The notes under the pieces are model-generated. The model searched no databases, was not told the DNA's origin, and was given only the letters and a program-made list of their open reading frames with translations. Positions 23,307 to 34,637 of a stretch of DNA of 64,000 nt are shown piece by piece. The translations under genes were made by a program, and so were the position numbers. Origin of the DNA: Tolypocladium sp. Sup5 PDA-1 (taxonomy: Eukaryota; Ascomycota; Sordariomycetes; Hypocreales; Ophiocordycipitaceae); the NCBI GenBank assembly GCA_000750105.3, contig JPHH03000009.1:496001-560000 (forward strand). The letters run 5' to 3'. Numbering within the stretch: position 1 is the stretch's first letter; every line of letters begins with the position of its first letter.

Positions 23307-24748
23307 GGCCGTCGATGTCGTGTGACGGGAGACTCGCACGAGTCTGATCCGGACCGGAACCGATCAAGCGAGATGGTCCAATGTTCGAGGTAGAAATCAA
23401 AGGACTGGAGCGTTCAGGAGCAGTCCAACAACCGCAAGGAACGAGAAAAGAATCACGACGACCGCCTGGAAACCCAAGACGCTGTTCCTGGAGCATCCAT
23501 CCGGTTTTGAACCAAGCTAGCACATGCTCTCCTGATCCGATCCCGGGTCCCTGGCTTCGGGGAACTGCATGAGAGTCCAGCCGGCCTCCGACACACGGCA
23601 CATGCACATCGGCGATAGGGCACGGCCAATAGCAGACAACTACCGATCTACGAGCAGCCCCGTACCTTGGCGTCCAGCATACGGAGTATTCCGTACATAA
23701 ACTCCAAGTCATTTGGTTGTGTCTGCTGGGGCAGGGGTTCCGTCGTCGTCAACATGAACCATGCCGGTCATTACGAGACAATTTGCAATTGCCAGGCCAC
23801 TCTGCAGAACGCCACGCCAGCCAGGCGGTCCACATCCGGGGACGAATTCATGTGTTTATGACAGGTCGGATATGAGGGACTGGCTTTCGAGTTGCCTGGC
23901 GTTGCTGGTGCTGGTGGTCCGCAGCCCAACTGGCGCCTGTGGCGTTTCTATTTATTTCCCCGTCTTGCCCGTTCTTCAACGAAGCCAAGCCAACGGCAAC
24001 GACCCACCGCTACGGTAACCGCGACGGCGCTGCCAACGGGGCGGCTGAGCGGCCAGCCAAAGCTTGACTCGTGGCTACGCGTGCCCCTAGGACGCATGCG
24101 GGACTGACGGTGCCCATCGGGAGCCACTGGACCAGGCACAGCGAGCAAGGATGACGGCGCCCCTTGGACCTTACAGCGCGCTCCACGACATGTCATGTCA
24201 AACCCTGACGACACCCGACTGACATGTGGTGAAACCGTCGGCCGACGTGCGCGCCTGGGATCCCAATCCCCGAACGGAGAAAACCGTCCACGACTACGGA
24301 CTACATACTGTACTGTACGGTTACGGACTTGCTACCTAGGTATCGCGATTCGCCGGGTGAGCGGAAGCGCTTCCCCCTGGCATCCGTTAGAGTTGCGGGG
24401 AAGGCTGCCTGCATGGCCGCTGCGTGTTGAAATTGTTTCACAAGGATCGGGCCACGACCCGAGGGTGGATGAACGGCGGTGCGACGGGCCATTCATTGTG
24501 CAGCAGAGTCGCTCCAGTCGCTCCAGTCGTCGCCGTCCTGCGTTGCCACGTCTGGCGCGGGGAAGGTCCTCGACGAGTTTAATATCAATGGAGGGCCGGC
24601 AGGAGAGGAGGAGGTGTCGATCGAGATTATTATGTCCCTAAGCCTGCTGCTCTCATCTAATTACTCTTTGACCCGTCTTAGTAACGAATCTACTACTGTA
24701 CTAGTGAAGTAGTGAGTCTCTCAGCCTCGGCCGAAACCACCCGCCACC
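23307..24748. promoter_or_regulatory. Intergenic between divergent receptor and GMC oxidoreductase genes
   Basis: This 1.44 kb non-coding stretch carries an ATACGGAGTATTCCGTAC palindromic string at 23679-23696 and a second cluster of tacgga/gtacgg motifs around 24292-24345. Both promoters lie here. No gene was recognised. Confidence 0.4.
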
Positions 24749-26889
24749 ATGGGCTCCAATAGCGAAAGCCTCAGCACTTCTTACGACTTTATTGTCTGCG
24801 GGTAAGCGCACGGCCCTCGCCATCTTGATGGTTACATTATTGTGGCGTATCGCTGAGATTCGTTCGTCCTAACTTCTCACCAGTGGCGGCACCGCGGGCT
24901 GCGTCGTTGCCGGCCGGCTCGCCGAGGACCCCGACACCACGGTCCTGGTGCTCGAGGCCGGCCCGCACAATGAAAACATCGAAACCGTGCACATGGTGGG
25001 AGGGTAAGTCGGTCTCACATCCTTCCATGAGGCGTTTTTTTTTTCCCTTCGCGTCTTCATTTCCCTAACCAATCCTGTGGCAGCTGGTCTCAGAACTTTG
25101 ACAAGGAGACGGACTGGAATGTCGTCACGGAGCCCGGTACCGGCATCAACGACCGCCAGGTCAAGCTGAGCAGAGGCAAGTTCCTTGGCGGCTCGTCAGG
25201 ATGCAACGGCACGCTTTGCATCCGAGGCGCGAAGCAGGATTACGATGATTGGGAAGTGCCCGGCTGGGGCGGCGATGAGTTCTTCAAGTACATGTCCAAG
25301 GTCAGCGAGCTTCCGTCCATGGCATTGTTGTTGCAGGTCAACCGCATCCATGTGCAAAGTCATTGACAGTTGCATGTAGGCCGAATCGTTCACTGGCAAA
25401 CCATGGTTCGAAGCGTCCAAGGACTCCCACGGCTACGAGGGCCATCTCGGCACCGAGCCGCACGACCTCGCCCCCATCTCCGAGCTCATCATGAAGTCCA
25501 TGGAATCCAAGGGCCTCCCGCTGGACCCCGACATGTTCTCCCACGGCGCGAACCCACACGGATGCGGCCACGCCCCAAGGACCGTGGCAAACGGCCTCCG
25601 CACCACGGGCGCAGACTTCATCACCAGGAAGAACCATAAGAACAACATCACCATCGTCACCGACGCTCACGTGGACAAGGTGGTGCTCGAGGAAGATGGC
25701 GATGGCGGCCCCAGAGCTGTTGGTGTCAGGGCCGTCCTGGCAGACGGTACTGTTTTCGAGGCAAAGGCCGAGAAGGAGGTCGTTGTCAGCGGCGGCGCGT
25801 ACTGCAGCCCGAATATCTTGAACCGGTCTGGCATTGGCGCCAAGGAGGAGCTGGAGAAGCACGGCATCACCACCGTCGTGGACCTGCCAGGCGTTGGCAA
25901 GAACTTGATGGACCACATGGTATGTACATATCAGAGGGGGTGTTCAAGCTCCATGTTTGGTGACGGGGTGCAATGAGGCTCGGACTTACGCGTCCTAGAT
26001 CGTCTTCATGTTTTACGAGACGGAAAAGCCCGGCCTGACCAACGACCACCTGGTCTACCACGGCGACGCCTTCAACAAGACCTACCAGCTCTGGAAGGAC
26101 GAGAAGAAGGGCTTCCTGTCCACCTTCCCCTTCGGCGCCTTCGCCTTTGCGCGCCTCGACGCGCGCCTCGCCGACTCGCAGCTGTGGAACGCTGCGCCGC
26201 GCCGCCACGGCCGCGACCCGATGGGCCTGACGCCGTCGCAGCCCAACGTCGAGTTCTTCACGACGGAGTGCTACGGCGGGCCGAAGCAGTTCGACCAGTT
26301 CCCGACGGACGGCAAGTCCGCCTTCAGCATCATCGCCGAGTTGTTCCGCCCGCGGTCGCGCGGCACGGTGGCGCTGAGGAGCGCGGACCCCAAGGCCGTG
26401 CCGGTCGTTGACTGCGGGTACTTGACTGATCCGCTCGACGTCGAGGTGCTGGCGGAGGCGTGCCGGTTCGCCAACGAGATTGTCATGGAGGGAGCCGGCA
26501 CCAGGGACATTGTCAAGGGCGCGTGGCCGCCGGAGGAGGCGCACCACAAGTTTGCGACGAGGGAGGACTGGATCCCGTACGTCAAGGAGAACGCAACGAC
26601 CTGTAAGTGTCTGGCCTCGACGATTCTCGTTGTCGTGATTTTGTCGTTGCTGACTCCTGAACCAACAGGCTACCACGCGTCGGGCACCTGCGCCATGGGT
26701 AAGGCGTCGGACCCCAAGGCCGTCGTCGACGAGCACCTGCGCGTCAGGGGCGTCAAGGGCCTCCGGGTCGCGGACTGCAGCATCATGCCCATTCTGCACG
26801 GCGGCCACACGCAGATGCCGGCGTATGGCATTGGCGAGAAGGCCGCTGATATGATCAAGGCGTCGTGGGGCTTGAAGGGTCAGGCGTAG
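24749..26889 (+). CDS. GMC-family FAD oxidoreductase (alcohol oxidase / choline dehydrogenase-like)
   Basis: Six exons (24749-24801, 24884-25003, 25084-25300, 25380-25919, 25999-26602, 26669-26889) give 584 residues after a GCCACCATGG start. The FAD-binding motif FIVCGGGTAGCVVAGRLAED is split by intron 1. Then come LVLEAGP, the GMC signature region KFLGGSSGCNGTLCIRG and the second signature GAYCSPNILNRSGIG. The C-terminal catalytic region holds CYHASGTCAMG and HGGHTQMPAYGIGEKAADMI, with the expected active-site histidines. No secretion signal is visible, so the protein is probably intracellular. The family oxidises alcohols, sugars or choline; the substrate cannot be read from sequence. It sits next to the reductase and the membrane receptor, which could reflect a small accessory cluster. 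Confidence 0.92.
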
Positions 26890-27550
26890 CGCAGCCGCAT
26901 AGTAGAGGATGAAATGGAGCAGTAGTTAGGTGCTGATACTGGACAATTCTCTGGCCAAGGTGAAGCTTCAAAGGGATGTCTTGATGCGGCAACCTCGATG
27001 TGGCTAGTAGCCTCTGGGTGGACGGTACCGTGTCAGCTAGTCGAGCTCAATTGCCCGAGGATTGGTCAATTAGCATGAACCAATCGTCTCGTCCAAGGGA
27101 GCTCGTGGTGTTGAACATCTCTTGTGCAGGGCTCAGACTCGGGACTGGGGAACTCGCCTCGGCCCTCAAGTGAGTGAGGCTGCTTACAAACGCCCAATCA
27201 ACTGCTGGCTTACTTTCAGTGGAGGGTCTCGCGTTTTAGTGCGCGGGGACAGCTCTCTACGCGACATGCCTGCCCCAGCCGTGGGCCGGCGCGTTGTTCG
27301 CGACGGGATGCCCCAGCCACCCCAGTTTTAGTGCACTGTCGCGTCTCCCCACCGCTCCCTGTTCAAGCCCATTCACGGCTCCTGTGACCTGTCCATCTTC
27401 TGCCCCGTATTCAACCTCCAACTCCCAGTCCATCACCAGCACCAACACCCACGCATCCACCGCCTGCATCAAATTGCCAGCATCTTCTTGTTTTAGACTA
27501 TAGCTACGCATCAATTGGCAGCGAGACCACCGACCCAAACCACCACCTCC
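26890..27550. other. Intergenic, 661 bp
   Basis: This lies between the GMC gene and the polyQ/Cys-rich gene, both on the plus strand. The last 200 bp are C/A-rich (strings such as catcaccagcaccaac), as in many fungal 5' leaders. No gene was seen. Confidence 0.4.
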
Positions 27551-27843
27551 ATGATGCTCAAGCGCAAGCGCTCCGCGTCTGAGCTCTGCTCCTCGCCCTC
27601 TGCTTGCTCTTCCTCCGCCTCGCCGCCCACCAGCAACTTCAACTTCACGATGGACGTCTCTCCGCGCGCCTTCCACGACGCGCCGGCCCAGCACCTCAAC
27701 AGCCGCACCCTCAAGCGCTTCCGCGACAGCAGGCCGTCAGACGACGAGGTCCATCGTAAGTTCTACGAGTGGCGCGCCCACCACCGCGAGAGCCAAAACT
27801 CATGCGTGCCCGCAGAGCGCACCCTGAGCCTGCTGTACTCTGC

Positions 27844-27877
<34 letters not shown>

Positions 27878-28276
27878 CACGCCTCGCCCGTGCAGCAGCT
27901 GCCGATGTCGCCATTCCCTTCGCTGCAACAGCCGACGGCAACCACCGTGAACCAGCAGTCCCTGCACCGCTTCTGGAACATCAACTCCGCGCCCAGCTCG
28001 GCGAGCTCCACGCCGCGCACCGAACAACCGATGGCGGTGGCGCCGACAAGCTGTGAGGACTGCGGTGCGGGCCTGGGAGGCGGCAATGGCGACGAGATGG
28101 AGCTCGATGGTGGCTTGGGCCTCGGCAACACGGCGTGCGGCGCGTGCGGCAAACACGTCTGCTTCAGCTGCTCCGTCAGCAACCTCGGCGAGGAGAAGCG
28201 GTGCCTGCAGTGCGCGGGCAGGAGAGTCTGGGTTGGCGGCATCGGCTGGACCAATGCCGGCGTCTCCGTCTGCTAG
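27551..28276 (+). CDS. Conserved fungal protein with polyQ, a PIP-box-like motif and a C-terminal Cys-rich domain
   Basis: Two exons (27551-27755 and 27816-28276, intron 60 nt) give 221 residues. Splicing joins RPSDDEVH to QRTLSLLYSAQ, a smooth helical segment, which supports the junction. Features in order: a basic start MMLKRKR, a Ser-rich stretch, TLKRFRD, ten glutamines from CAG repeats, then QQSLHRFW. The last matches the PCNA-interacting consensus Q-x-x-L-x-x-aromatic-aromatic. The C-terminal 70 residues hold cysteine pairs CEDCG, CGACGKHVCFSC and CLQC that could bind zinc. I recall similar unnamed proteins in Pezizomycotina but no assigned function. An in-frame upstream ATG at 27515 would add 12 residues. 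The PCNA link is inference only. Confidence 0.8.
27847..27874 (+). repeat. CAG trinucleotide tract encoding ten glutamines
   Basis: An almost pure CAG run lies inside the coding region and encodes Gln10. Such tracts vary in length between strains. Confidence 0.8.
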
Positions 28277-28637
28277 ATGTCCTGGGCGATGGGGACTTTT
28301 GCGAGTCGTTGGCCTTTGGCGTTTGGCATAGGCGTTTTGGGCACATGGCATTGGCGGCGGAATAAGGATACCAAATTTCGGATGCAATTTGCATCGCTGT
28401 TGTATAATTCATGCCTCTAGAGATACTAGAGCAGGGTGTAGCGTCTGAATCAGGCAGTTTACTGCTGCGTTAATCGCAGCTTTCTCGGCGACTGCAAGCT
28501 TCCTAAATCATGCTGCGTATCGACGGTACGAGTGGACCGAGTGTGCAAGTTACAACTTCTTTCACATATTAAGAGATCATAATAACTAATGTAACGAGGC
28601 TCCAAATCAGGAGCGAACAATGCAGACCGCAAACCCT
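28277..28637. other. Tail-to-tail intergenic, 361 bp
   Basis: The region lies between two convergent stop codons and should hold both 3' UTRs. It has AT-rich stretches around 28370-28440 and 28560-28600 but no gene. Confidence 0.45.
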
Positions 28638-29544
28638 CTAACCGCGCCGTCGAGTGGTCGGGCTCTTCGTCGGCGTCGACGTCGCAGTCGAGCTGCCCTT
28701 GGCCTGGACGGGCGCCACCTTGCGCTTGCCCTTCACCTTCTCCGACGGGGCGTTCCAGTAGTATACCATCTGCAGCGCGAGGATGGCGTTGAGGGCGAAG
28801 CCGGAGATGAAGCCGTACAGGATCAGCTTGTCGTCGACCTCCTGGAGGGTGGTGAAGATGCGCGTCAGCGAGCCGGCCAGGTAGTTGAACACCTAAACTG
28901 TTAGCAAGATTCTCTTGGGGATAAGCGACATTCTGGATAAAGCATACGGCAAAAGCGCTGAGCTGGCCGGTTCCGCCCTGTTGCCAGATGGCCAGGATCT
29001 GCGGCAGCTTGCTCGCGACGCCGAGGACTCCCGCAAAAGCTTGCAGGTAGCTCAGCATCTTCATATCCAGCACGCTCTCGGCGAACAGGAGCGCGATACT
29101 CCCCGCCAGTGCCGCGACCAGCACAGCCGCCATGCCCGCGCGGCCGCTGTAGTTGAGGACGAGGACGGAGATGACGACGTTCTGGCCGAGGATCAAAGCC
29201 GTCTCGCCAAAGGTGCTGAAGGGGAAGCCGTTGCGGACATTGTAGGCGAGGGTGATGAGGTAGGCGCTCGTCTCGAGGAGGTAGGAGAGGAAGGAGACGC
29301 CGTCGGCGGACTGGGAGCGGGCGAGCTTGAGGATCTGGGGCACCTTGACGACCGACGAGGCGGCGACGATGCCGATGCCGAGGCCCTTGCTGACGGCGAG
29401 CTTGAGGCACTCGGCGTTTTCGAGGTCGACATCGAGGAGCAGCGTCTTGTAGCAGGGCGCGCCGATGATGGAGACGCCGAGGTCGCGGATCGGGGCGGGG
29501 AGGTTGTGCGTGATGGGCTGGACGGCGGAGCGGAGGGCGTCCAT
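28638..29544 (-). CDS. MPDU1-like PQ-loop membrane protein (mannose-P-dolichol utilization)
   Basis: Two exons (29544-28948 and 28892-28638, intron 55 nt, donor GTATGC) give 283 residues. Two PQ-loop repeats are visible, VPQILKLARSQSADGVSFLS and LPQILAIWQQGGTGQLSAF, each set among hydrophobic helices. About seven membrane segments fit the family. The N-terminus has the ENAECLKLAVSKGLGIGIV pattern of MPDU1/Lec35 homologues. In animals MPDU1 is needed for use of mannose- and glucose-phosphate-dolichol in ER glycan and GPI assembly. The C-terminus is a basic, Thr/Ser-rich cytosolic tail. A further in-frame ATG 15 codons upstream (29589) exists, but MDALRSAVQPI is the usual start. It is divergent with the DUF7514 gene. 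Confidence 0.88.
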
Positions 29545-30700
29545 GGCTGCGGGTGGTGATGGAGGGTCGTGGGGAGACGAAAGGAGCACGACTGGGCAGT
29601 ATCGTGCGTTTGCGGTGTCTGCAACAGTGGCGGCTAGCTGTGTGTGTCTAAGGAGTGAATGGTACAGAGCTCCGGGGAGTTGTCGAGCTTGCTGGAGGGT
29701 GGTGATGAAAGCAGCCCGTAAATTTTAGCTGGGGCGCGACGTGCGACGTGGTGTTTTGCGCCTCGGCAGCAGCCTGGCGAAGATCAGTCCCACGCGGAGA
29801 CGGCTTCGCAGGTTGCCTACCCTAGACCCCGACCGAAACCTAGCTTGCCTTGCTTGCCTAGATCCAGATCCAAGCACATTTGGCTCCAGGTCTGACAGGT
29901 CTGGAGCACAAAGTCATGCGCCACAGATCTCGCTCTTCGATCTGCATAGCCCCGCCATAGGTACGAATAGTCAGCGGATGACAGTCGCGATAAACGGCAT
30001 CCTAGCTACATACTCCGTAGTTTGCCTCGCACGCGGACCGTCATCTGCGCTCTTGTGCAAGGCCCGGTGGCGCCATAAATCTCACGATGCTGCACCGACC
30101 ACACGTTGGTTTAAAATAACTGCTCAAGCGGTGCTCTCGAGGCTGGCGCAGCACGGACAGCCCGCCGATTAGCCACCTGGGCTTTCCTGGCATCCATGCA
30201 TGGACGCTCCGTCGCTCACCGACATGGATGCACGTGTCAGCCCACAAGGGGTTCCCAGAGCCAGTCTCGAAGCCTGGGGTCATTGGATCACCGCCCCTCG
30301 CCCGTGCAGCCCAGTCCAGCAAGTCCAGCCAGCCAGCCCAACCATTCATAGCCGATGCATACCAAGTACCTCACCACCAACAGGCCAAGAATCACGGGAT
30401 CTGGCACCAGCTCCATGATGGGACGCCTCTAGGCAAGCCATCACCTCACTCCACACCAACGCCCGTAGCCCGCACGCGCCAGGCAGGCCAGGCCAGGCCT
30501 CAGACCTCATCCTCTCGCCGCCCTCGTCCTACTATGTACCGCCGCCCTCGCCGTCACCGCTGATTCGACCTGGATGCCCAGTCGTGCTTCTGCCTCGCAT
30601 CGCCCTCCCGCAGCTCCCTCCGCGCCCACGGCCTCCCGCCACATCCGCCTTTGTCTGGATGTGAGCAGCTTCACCGCGACTCCAGCAGCCCGCAGACGAC
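29545..30700. promoter_or_regulatory. Bidirectional upstream region of the MPDU1-like and DUF7514 genes
   Basis: This 1.16 kb lies between divergent starts. It includes a TACTCCGTA motif at 30011-30019. The 30440-30690 part is C-rich and looks like a 5' leader. The short ORFs here do not look coding. Confidence 0.4.
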
Positions 30701-32539
30701 ATGTCGACGCCCAACGCGGATGCGACGTCCGGCTCGGCTGTTCAGTATGCGTACATGTTTGAGAAGGACAATGCCCCGACCAAGCAGCTTGATGCGCTGC
30801 TGCGGGCCATTGCACGGCACATTGTAGGCAACTTCCCGAATCCTGGATCGGTAACCGTTGAGAGTGAAGGCTAATATCAAGGGAATTCAGATCCTGGAGC
30901 TCGGCGACAAGAAAGACTCACACTTGACGCCCGCCAAGTTGGCCGCGTTTTACAAAGCCGTCGGCGGCGACTATGACTGTATGTGAAACCGTGGAACACA
31001 CCCGCTCAGCTCAGCATGTGCTAATTCCTCTTTGCGCATACAGCTCTCTTCGTCGATATGCCTCACTCGTCCATCTCCTACATCTGGCAGGTCACCGGCT
31101 GCCAGCACTCACTCCAGCCCACCCAGAACGACTTTGAGACGCCGTCGATCCCCGCCTTGACCTTTCGAGGCTTCTCGCGGTGGGAGTCGCTCGAGATATT
31201 GCTCGGCCCCGAGGAGCACGTCCCGTTCATGCAATATGCGGTCAAGAACTGGTGTTTGAAGCATCCCGAGACGGGCGAGGACTTTCCGTGCGACCTGCCC
31301 GCCGATGTCTTCCCCGCCCAGGCAGACATGGAGGTCGACCGCTGGCACAAGTCATGTGCCGACAGGTTAAAGAGCGAGGCCGCTTCTTCGGCGGAAGATG
31401 GCCCCGGGCCGAAGCCATCGCCTGCGGCCGAGCAACCCGAGCCCCCCAAGTTTGCCTACGTTCGTGTAAACCCGTTCCAGCCCGCGTCGCCGCGGCCGAG
31501 AGCACCCGAAACCGATTACTTTGGACGACCCATGGCGTATTCTCATCACATGCCCGCGAGGCACGCAAGCCAGCGCCGGCCAGACCGGTCTCCCCCTCGG
31601 GAGGATCTCCCTGAAGATCGAACAAGACGAAAGAGCTTCTCTGATTACGCCTCACCGCCGCCAAACGCGGAACCACCACCACACTACCACACCCATTCAT
31701 CCACTTACCTTGATCCTGGCATGAAGAGACCACCACCCCAGCCTCGACGACATAGCCACCCAAGACATTACTCATCCGATTCATCTGACGAGGAGCCCGT
31801 ACCAGAACCCGCCAACCGCAAGGCGAAGCGCAGACGCCATCCAGTCTCTCCGCCGCCGCCGCCGTCTGTTCGCAGATTCGTACCTCCCACGGCACCTCAG
31901 CCGCCACCGGCCGCCACAAACGTGCCGCCCTCGTTTCGTGCGCATCGCTCGGACATGCGCTCGGATGATCCCAGGAGGCGGAGCGTGCCGAGCCCGCTGG
32001 GTTCTCTGCGCAACAAGCTCAGCGAGACCGTGTCTAGCATCCTGCCCAACGGTTTGACCTCCGACCGGCCTCGGACTGGCTCACGACAAAACTCTTCCAA
32101 TGGTCCTATCCGCTCACGAAAGAGCCGGGACCAGCTTCCGCCATCGCGCCTGAGCCGCAGCTACTCCGATCTGGACTCGGACGATTCGTCGGCCCCCGGA
32201 CCCACCGGGGAAGACCTCCGGAGGAGACAAAGGATGCGGGATGAGCGGGAGCGTTATCAGAGGGGTCGGGCGCGTGATCCGGACCGAGATTGGGAGGAAG
32301 ACCGGGACTCCGGCAGCCGGCGGGAACGCCCATACCTGCGGCGGCCGGAAACACAACGGCGAACCAGCAGCCATGCCGACATCGACCGGCAGCGAGACCA
32401 ACCGGGGTGGGAGCCGCGGGACAGGGATCGGCCACGGGATGATAGGAGGAAGTGGGAAAGGCGGTCCCCGGATGAAGCCGCGGCGACCCCGGCCACTGGA
32501 GTGAGCGGACGACGATACCAGGAACCAGCTTACAGCTGA
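30701..32539 (+). CDS. DUF7514-domain protein with long disordered Pro/Arg/Ser tail
   Basis: Three exons (30701-30823, 30891-30978, 31044-32539; introns 67 and 65 nt) give 568 residues. Residues 1-190 are the folded part: LDALLRAIARHI, LTPAKLAAFYKAVGGDYDSL, SISYIWQVTGCQHSLQPTQN, PALTFRGFSRWESLEILLGP and EEHVPFMQYAV. This matches the fungal DUF7514 pattern, a widespread family of unknown role. The remaining 380 residues are disordered, rich in Pro, Arg, Ser and charged runs. They include YSSDSSDEE, a poly-Pro stretch near 31850 and RD/RE-rich repeats at the end. These could be phosphorylated or bind RNA, but nothing in the sequence proves it. Nuclear-type basic motifs (RKAKRRR) are present. 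Confidence 0.85.
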
Positions 32540-34637
32540 GGCATATCGCGGGGCAGACCCCGGAGGTTGAGCAAATATGTGCGGGTGCCGCCGCCTATGG
32601 AGCATGGTGTCCCTGTATGGCGGGACTTGGCAGATGATGATGCTTGAACGAACGTGACGCTACTTGATGATGTTACGGACTTGTGTGTTTTGCCAGTCTA
32701 CGGCTATGGCATATCGAGGCGTGGGTGGATGCCTTCTTCGCTCTGAATCATATCATAGACCTTTCGACTGGAGCTTACTGCGAGCATGCTGCTCTTCTGA
32801 ATGAATGAATGACTTCCCGTGCGATGACGGAGCCGCTTGGCGGGGCATGTGAATGCGATTGGTTCCTGGAATAAGCAAGTAATGGAGAAACCCTAGAGGC
32901 TGTAGATATCTCAATGCGTTGCATGGTACTAGTAGAGACTTGACGCCGCACAATAGGTAATAGAAAGAGGGCTGCAATGTCCATCAGTTTGTCCACTGGC
33001 GACCCGCCCCGTTGTCTCGGGAAGACCCTCCCTCCGCAGGGGTGCGGAACCGCGGAGCTTTCTGCGTGTTGGTGTTAGAGGCGGATCGCACCCGGGCGGG
33101 GCATGTGGTCCGGTCTGTTAGCGGAATGCATGCATGTTTCGAGCGAGCGTGGCATGTCGTGGTGATTGGCCACATTGTTTGCTGTTTACTGCTTGTTCAC
33201 GCATGGCCGCTGGCTGGGCCAACGACGCGGCAGGGTTGTTCGACCAACAGAGGCCGGGAATGGGGTTCAGCTTGGCGTCACGATGTGCGTTGTTAAAAGT
33301 GAGGAAAGAACTCATTTTCTCAAGTTTAGGGGAGAGGACTGAGGTGACGTCGTGATGGATGCCTTGATCAAGCCCATGTATGTATGCGTGCCCTGCGAGG
33401 TTCACGTGTCAGGAAGAGCGCTTTTGAGAAAGGGCCGCGATGCCTGGTGGTGCCATATTTGACATCAGCAAACCTACCTAGGCACTTCGTAGGCTGAGAT
33501 AGGATATATGGGGAGAGGCTGTATGGGCTGGCCTCGGGCTGTGACTGTGAATCCGTCATGGGCTGTGGCCCTGTGGGAGGTGCATCGTGACACCGGCGGG
33601 ACTGTGCCACCCCACGCTGACTTGTTTTTTGCCGTGGAACGGAGCGGTGCCTACAGACTACTCTGTAGCACGGCGTCAGGCGTCAGGCGTCCGCCGTCGG
33701 CCGTCATCGACTGCCTACCTTAGGCGAGGGAGAAGACAGAGATGCGTGGGCTGTTTGTGCGTTTGTGCTGATGCAGATGGTGTAAGTCGGTGCATGGCGT
33801 TCTGGCTGTTGAGATTGGATGCACCCGGAGGGGCCAGCCACTCACTGTCCAGGACTCCAGGTGACGGGAGTGTCGGTGCAGGTCCCCACACCCAGAGGCA
33901 GCAGCGGCCCACTAAGTGTTGGCGCGGCAGACGGCACAGCGTCAGCGGGCTTCATCAAGGCACCATCCAGGGCCCGTCATCCAGCCCACGCACTGTATCC
34001 CTACTGGGCTGGAGTCGCTGGACGCAGCCATCTCCCCAATGCCGCGCGCGGATCCATCCGTCCACCATCCCGCCATCCCGCCGTCCCGCCATCCCTCCAT
34101 CCATCCATCGCCTTTTTCTCTTCTCTGCCCTTCCATTCCTTCCACCCGTCCTGGCGTCGTCCTGCTCTGCAGACTCTTCCCGCTGCACTTCTCCCGCTCA
34201 CTGCTCGCTGCTCGCTGCTCACCGTACTCCAAGAGCTCCCTCTTGGAAGTAACGCCGCGCGCAGAGGTTCAACAGAGCACATCGCCAGGCGCCCCAGCGT
34301 CAGGACCCGACCCGCCATACGCGCCGATATCAGCCGATAACTCGGGCTGACTGACCTGCACTGCCTTCGTTCCCTCCGCCTCTCTTCGATTCTCCAACAA
34401 TCACCTCGCCGTGCACGGGGCGACAGCGCCAGACGGGACCTCCATCGACTGCTGTCTGCTCGCCTCGCTTCCACTGTTTCACGCGTCCCTGCCCCGGCCT
34501 AATAACCCCACCACTACGAATAACAGCATCATCATCTCCAGGCTGTCCAGGCACGCGCCAGCCCCCCTCCTCACCGACGATTCCAACCCTGCGACACCAC
34601 CGTCTCCAGATCACGACCGCCCAACAACACCGCCGCG
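32540..34637. other. Intergenic, 2.1 kb, with pyrimidine-rich leader at its right end
   Basis: No gene is recognisable. The right part (about 33900-34637) is C/T-rich with a microsatellite-like run of ccatcc/ccatcccg units at 34066-34107 and several upstream ATGs; it is probably the 5' leader of the next gene. The ORF at 33587-34252 lies in this leader and is low-complexity. Confidence 0.45.

Noticed and set aside
27800..28387. 195-residue minus-strand frame rich in Leu and Ala
   Set aside because: Antisense of the CAG-repeat gene; the Leu run is the reverse of the CAG tract.
33587..34252. 221-residue plus-strand frame
   Set aside because: Lies in a microsatellite-containing leader, overlapped by equally long frames on both strands; no coding signature.
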